From: Sipunculus nudus
Taxonomy: Eukaryota > Annelida > Sipuncula > Golfingiida > Sipunculidae
NCBI GenBank assembly: GCA_026874595.1
Contig: JAPPUL010000081.1
Span: forward strand, 1,006,501-1,070,500
Length of the DNA: 64,000 bases
Reading direction: 5' to 3'
Shown piece after piece: positions 60,411-64,000 of the stretch (position 1 is its first letter; each line of letters begins with the position of its first letter). The notes beneath the pieces are model-generated. The model had not been told where the DNA came from and made no database searches. It saw only the letters and a program-made list of their open reading frames with translations. The translations under genes were made by a program, and so were the position numbers.

Positions 60411-62643
60411 TTATGCGAAACCCAGTAAAAGTCCCGCTCTATACACTATAAACGATAATCCCCACGCTAGTGCCATACTATAGGAGGCTGATAACAAAAA
60501 CCATTTCCAACTTCCAAGCTCACTCTTATATGCTATTGCTGTAACCACGCACGGCATATATAATAACGTGAATAGCAAATATACAAACGCGCTTAACGGG
60601 CTGAAGGAGCTTTCTATATTCTTCTTATACCCACCCATTCCTACTTGCTCCTCCTCACTAGGCCAAAAACCTAATGTCACAAGATTTCTTCCCACCTCCA
60701 ATAGAGTATCTAAAAACCCTGTCCCCAAATTCAATCCCTTCTCCCACAAAGTTGTTTTATCCTCCTCCTCTACTTCCCCATATAATTGCCCAAGACTCCC
60801 TACTACTAGCTCCTTTGCCAAAACACCAACCATTAACGATACCCCAGATTCCCAGTGCGCTACCTCTTTTCCTTCTTTGTCTACCTTAACCCCAAATCCA
60901 AGTGGCGATGTTACATGCGCTAACCCAGTTCCTACTATCCCAAGCAGATTTGTCGACTTGTCTGTCCTTGATGGATCCCAGGGTAAGTTGTTTGCTGCCC
61001 ACACTATTATCATTGCCGCCACTATCCACGTTGACACTTGCGTTACAAAAAACTTTGTCTTATCAAAAGACTCTGTTAACAAATATTTTAAGGTCGGTAT
61101 CCGGTAAGGTGGAAGCTCCATTATGAAATATGATTGGCTTCCTTTAAACAATACCCTCTTTAAAATAAATAATATCAGTAAAGCTACTAAAAGCCCTATC
61201 AGATACATCAAAAAGGCTATCGCTCCTTCGTAGCCTACAAAAAATATCGAGGCTAATATCAAATATACAGGAAGCCGTCCACTGCAGGACATAAAGGGCA
61301 TTATTAAAGCTGTCAATATCTTGTCTTTTCGAGTCTCTAACGTCTTAACCGCATATATTCCCCCTACATTACACCCAAACCCAAGCAACATCGGGATAAA
61401 TGCTTTCCCATGCAACCCTATCCTCTGCATTAATCCGTCCAATAGAAAAGCTACCCGTGCCATATAACCGCTACCTTCAAAAAACGTTATGAAAAACATC
61501 ATGAAAAATATTAATGGCGCAAAAGTCAGTACCGTCCCCGCTCCTCCTATAACTCCTTCCATAACTAACGATTTCAACCACTCAGAAACCCCCAATAGCC
61601 CCATCAATCCCCCACCAAGACCCAAAATAAACTGCGTCAGTGGCCCTTCTACCCAGTCTATAAACGGATTTGCCATCCCAAACGTCATCTGGAATAATAA
61701 AAACATACTAAACAAAAGTATTAAAGGACCCCACACCCGGCTTAATATAACTTTGTCAAGTCGCTCCGTTAGCTCAGCCCCTGCCTCCTCAGGTATTGAT
61801 AACACTTTCTCCGCTATCTCATGTGCCACCCTCTTCCTTGATCCCGCAATGTAGGAACTCATACCTTCTGACCCATTCAAGCATACTTCCTTTGACACTT
61901 CTATAATATTAGGACTCAAAACATCCTCTAGCCCTAATGCCATATCCCCTTCAAGCAATTTGTACACTAGCCATTTCTTAGGATACCTTAATAGCAAAGC
62001 CGAATACCTCTCATCTTCTAATATACGCTCTGTCTCTTCCCTTGCATAATCAAGCTCCTTCCCATAACTTATGTCTTTTGGCACAAAGCCACCACCACCA
62101 CTTAAATTATTTACTTCCTCAAGCAATATCTTTAAGTTCTCTTTCTTACTTGCCACCACCGGAACTACCTTTACATTCAACAACTCCTCAAGCTCACCCA
62201 GATTGTAACGCATTCCACTCCCCTCTACCTCATCCATCATGTTTAGTGCCAACACTATCGGTTTGCCAAGCTCCATCAACTGTAGCGTCAGCCCTAGACT
62301 CCTCTCCAGGTTTACCCCATCTATTATGTTTAGTATTACATCTACTTTCTCGCTTAATAAAAACCCCTCCACTATATTCTCCTCTTCTGTAAACGGTTTT
62401 AAACTATAGGTCCCCGGAAGATCAACAAGCTTAAACCGCTTCCCTTTGTATTCCATAAACGCTTCTTTTTTCTCTATCGTTACCCCCCGGCCAATTGCCT
62501 ACCTTCAGTTTAGACCCTGCAAGCCCATTTATTAACGTGCTCTTCCCCGAATTCGGATTCCCTACCACCGCTATTGTCTTTACTCCTATGCCCATATTAG
62601 CTTCTTCCTTCTCTAATCCCTCTTCCGTTAATCTCTTATTCAT
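60411..62643 (-). CDS. feoB: Ferrous iron transporter FeoB, interrupted by a +1 frameshift
   Basis: FeoB is the inner-membrane Fe2+ transporter with an N-terminal G domain. The first frame gives [18 protein letters not shown] (G1) and [10 protein letters not shown]. The second resumes with [20 protein letters not shown] then DLPGTYSL (G3), [11 protein letters not shown] (G4) and the membrane domain with GCNVGG and SCSGRLPVY, the two conserved Cys regions, plus a C-terminal LSFIVYRAG tail. The break is an extra base in a run of six C (plus strand 62483-62488) within PGVT. Everything else looks intact. It may be a sequence error, phase variation or a recent lesion. feoA ends 2 bp upstream. Confidence 0.9.
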
Positions 62644-62645
62644 TT

Positions 62646-62906
62646 CTATTTTTTACCCCCCAATTTCTCCACCATTATTGACCTCGCCACCCCATTCCCA
62701 AGCGCTATTCGCATATTCTTTGCTCGCAATAAAATCGGTCCCTTATTCCTCATTCGTAAAATCTTTACCTCTTCCCCCACCGGCAAACCCATGTCTCGTA
62801 CACGCTCTAAAAGCGTTCCACGTGAATCAAGCCCTTCTTCTTTCCCCAACATGATCTTTACTATCTTTACTTCCTCGCCTTCCATTAAACTACTTAGTGG
62901 TGCCAT
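62646..62906 (-). CDS. feoA: Ferrous iron transport protein FeoA
   Basis: FeoA is a small SH3-fold cytosolic protein that interacts with FeoB. The 86-residue protein has [40 protein letters not shown] (the RLxxMGxxxGxxV motif) and [20 protein letters not shown] followed by IMVE. It is the first gene of the iron operon, with feoB 2 bp downstream. The transcript leader would be about 185 nt and includes the cttgccacct repeat (minus strand aggtggcaag). Confidence 0.95.
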   Translation of the reverse strand: MAPLSSLMEGEEVKIVKIMLGKEEGLDSRGTLLERVRDMGLPVGEEVKILRMRNKGPILLRAKNMRIALGNGVARSIMVEKLGGKK

Positions 62907-63009
62907 CTTTTATATTTCTCCCAATTCCTTGTTCTTTTTAACCTAGTTAGTTTTCAACCTATCCTTTTTTGTTAGCCATCTTCCCATTATTACAACTATT
63001 CTCTCCATT

Positions 63010-63067
63010 CTTGCCACCCTCTTGCCACCTCTTGCCACCTCTTGCCACCTCTTGCCACCTCTTGCCA
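63010..63067. repeat. 10-bp tandem repeat in the feoA leader
   Basis: Five to six copies of cttgccacct lie between the operator and feoA. The transcribed strand reads aggtggcaag, so each unit carries aggtgg. The repeats end 1 bp before the operator half-site region. Confidence 0.9.
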
Positions 63068-63069
63068 TA

Positions 63070-63088
63070 ATTGAAACTCAGTTGCAAT
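63070..63088 (-). promoter_or_regulatory. Fur-like operator in front of feoAB
   Basis: ATTGAAACT-C-AGTTGCAAT is a 9-1-9 inverted repeat with one mismatch. It begins 9 bp downstream of the predicted -10 box and covers the expected transcription start. The 7-1-7 core (TGAAACTcAGTTGCA) has the architecture of Fur boxes (consensus TGATAATnATTATCA). Iron-dependent repression is inferred from this position in front of iron genes. Confidence 0.7.
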
Positions 63089-63096
63089 TATTTATA

Positions 63097-63124
63097 AGTA
63101 TAACCCCCTTCTCTTGAAAGTCAA
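63097..63124 (-). promoter_or_regulatory. Sigma70-type promoter for the feo-fbp operon
   Basis: On the minus strand TTGACT (63119-63124), a 16-bp spacer and TATACT (63097-63102) make a near-consensus promoter. The expected start is about 63090, at the edge of the palindrome. Confidence 0.75.
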
Positions 63125-63216
63125 CTAGATTATATCTTTTATTTCTTACTTATTTCCTAAATGCTTTGCTGTAAACATATTCCCCCTGCAGATGCTTTCG
63201 CTCCTTATATTCATAT

Positions 63217-64000
63217 TTACTTAAGAAGACCTTCTATATACTCGCTCGTTACAAATTCTTTCAAGTCCCCAACTTCCTCTCCATAGCCTAAATATTTTAC
63301 CCTAAGCCCAAGCTCGTATATTAACGGGATTATTAAGCCCCCCCTTTGCCTCTGAATCGTACTTTGTTAGCACTAGACCACTAACTTTTATACTATTCGT
63401 AAACACTTTTGCCTGCTCAAGACCATTTTGTCCCGTAGTTGCGTCCAGAACTAGCAAATTCTCTCGCCTTGCTCCTACTGCTTGTTTATCTATTATCCGA
63501 CTTAGCTTTTCTAGCTCTAATACCAAATTTACCTTGTTGTGTAATCGTCCCGCTGTGTCAACTATTACTATATCTACTCCCGCTTTTTTGCCAGCCTCAA
63601 GACCATCGTATAATACTCCCCCTGCATCTTCCCCCCGCTTACCCTCATACACCAAAACTCCCGCTCTTTCTCCCCATACCTTAAGTTGTTCACTCGCTCC
63701 CGCTCGGAATGTATCACATCCCACTACCAGCACCTTCTTTCCTTCATTTACATAATAATGCGATAACTTCCCTATTGTACTCGTTTTGCCAACTCCATTA
63801 ACTCCCAAAACCAATATCACTTTAAATCCACCCCCTGCATTTGCAATATCTGCCGCTGCCACTTTATTACTACTCCCTTCCAACATCTTTTCTATTACCA
63901 CCTTAAGACTTCTCTTAACCCCATCCTTGTCTATCTTGTCTGCTCGTAGTAAACCTTCTCTGCCAAACCTTGCTTTTGCTTCCTTTATTATCTTTTCTGT
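63217..64000 (-). CDS. ftsY: Signal recognition particle receptor FtsY, 3' part, with a frameshift
   Basis: FtsY docks ribosome-SRP complexes at the membrane. The frame is open from the window's right edge: an N-domain end (IIKEAKARFGREGLLRADKI), GVNGVGKTSTIGKLSHYY (G1), GCDTFRAGASEQLKVW, VDTAGRLHNKVNLVLELEKL (G3) and LVLTKYDSEAKGG (G4). At a run of seven C (plus strand 63338-63344) the frame shifts. Removing one base restores LIIPLIYELGLRVKYLGYGE, then EVGDLKEFVTSEYIEGLLK and a stop at 63217. This is a homopolymer indel like the one in feoB. FtsY is essential, so a sequence error or tolerated slippage is likelier than real loss. The N-terminus is outside the window. Confidence 0.9.

Noticed and set aside
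1-64000. tRNA, rRNA, insertion sequence or prophage genes
   Set aside because: No cloverleaf with a TTCGANNC-type arm, no rRNA-like tract, no transposase or integrase and no terminal inverted repeats were recognised by reading both strands; a tRNAscan or Infernal run would settle it.

Overview
This window is chromosomal DNA from an AT-rich (roughly one third GC by eye) diderm bacterium that respires oxygen. A double membrane is indicated by lipoprotein signals, beta-barrel-like outer-membrane proteins, an Mla-type ABC ATPase, MurJ and a PpiD-like periplasmic chaperone. Respiration is indicated by an A1-type cytochrome c oxidase operon. I cannot name the phylum from the sequence alone. The DNA has three oddities throughout: short tandem repeats of about 7-17 bp in most intergenic gaps and some genes, several genes broken only at homopolymer runs, and G/C strand asymmetry that changes abruptly between neighbouring genes.

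Layout. 1-3.1 kb (minus): gpsA (partial), queE, queD, msrA and an unknown gene. 3.4-6.1 kb: a cobA-hemD fusion (plus) with an odd N-terminus, and psd (minus). 6.3-11.4 kb: a cluster of frameshifted genes (NIF3/DUF34, an HU protein, mnmG, an NlpC/P60-type hydrolase, rsmD) around three copies of a 150-bp repeat. 11.5-28.4 kb: housekeeping genes (prs, accA, an mlaF-like ATPase with a relic of a second copy, an ECF sigma factor, ribE, a GT-C mannosyltransferase-like protein, an intact HU, an EF-G paralogue, an M16 protease, ubiX, bioA-bioD, pyrF, pepA).

28.5-37.8 kb is the most unusual block. It has six minus-strand genes for exported proteins: a secreted caspase-like protease with TPRs and an intact His/Cys dyad; a lipoprotein paralogue whose dyad is replaced by Tyr/Ala (a pseudo-caspase); a DUF4384-like protein; a small barrel protein; a jelly-roll-like lipoprotein; and a lipocalin-like protein. 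A plus-strand outer-membrane protein lies next to it. This is the best candidate for an undescribed extracytoplasmic system.

38.2-50.7 kb: a lipoprotein and mgtE, two small conserved proteins, gatC-murJ, arsM, a spore-photoproduct-lyase-like radical SAM protein, a PpiD-like protein, a barrel protein, gatB, folK and a Cys-rich lipoprotein. 50.7-56.4 kb: a minisatellite, then coxB-coxA-coxC-coxD, a second subunit III and a small membrane protein. 56.4-62.9 kb (minus): a HIT protein and an apparent single iron-uptake operon, feoA-feoB-(FeoB-associated Cys-rich protein)-fbpC-fbpA-fbpB, covering ferrous and ferric iron. In front of feoA is a clear sigma70-type promoter with a 9-1-9 palindrome (Fur-like operator) over the predicted start site. 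63.2-64.0 kb: the 3' part of ftsY. I saw no tRNA, rRNA, CRISPR array, insertion sequence or phage gene.
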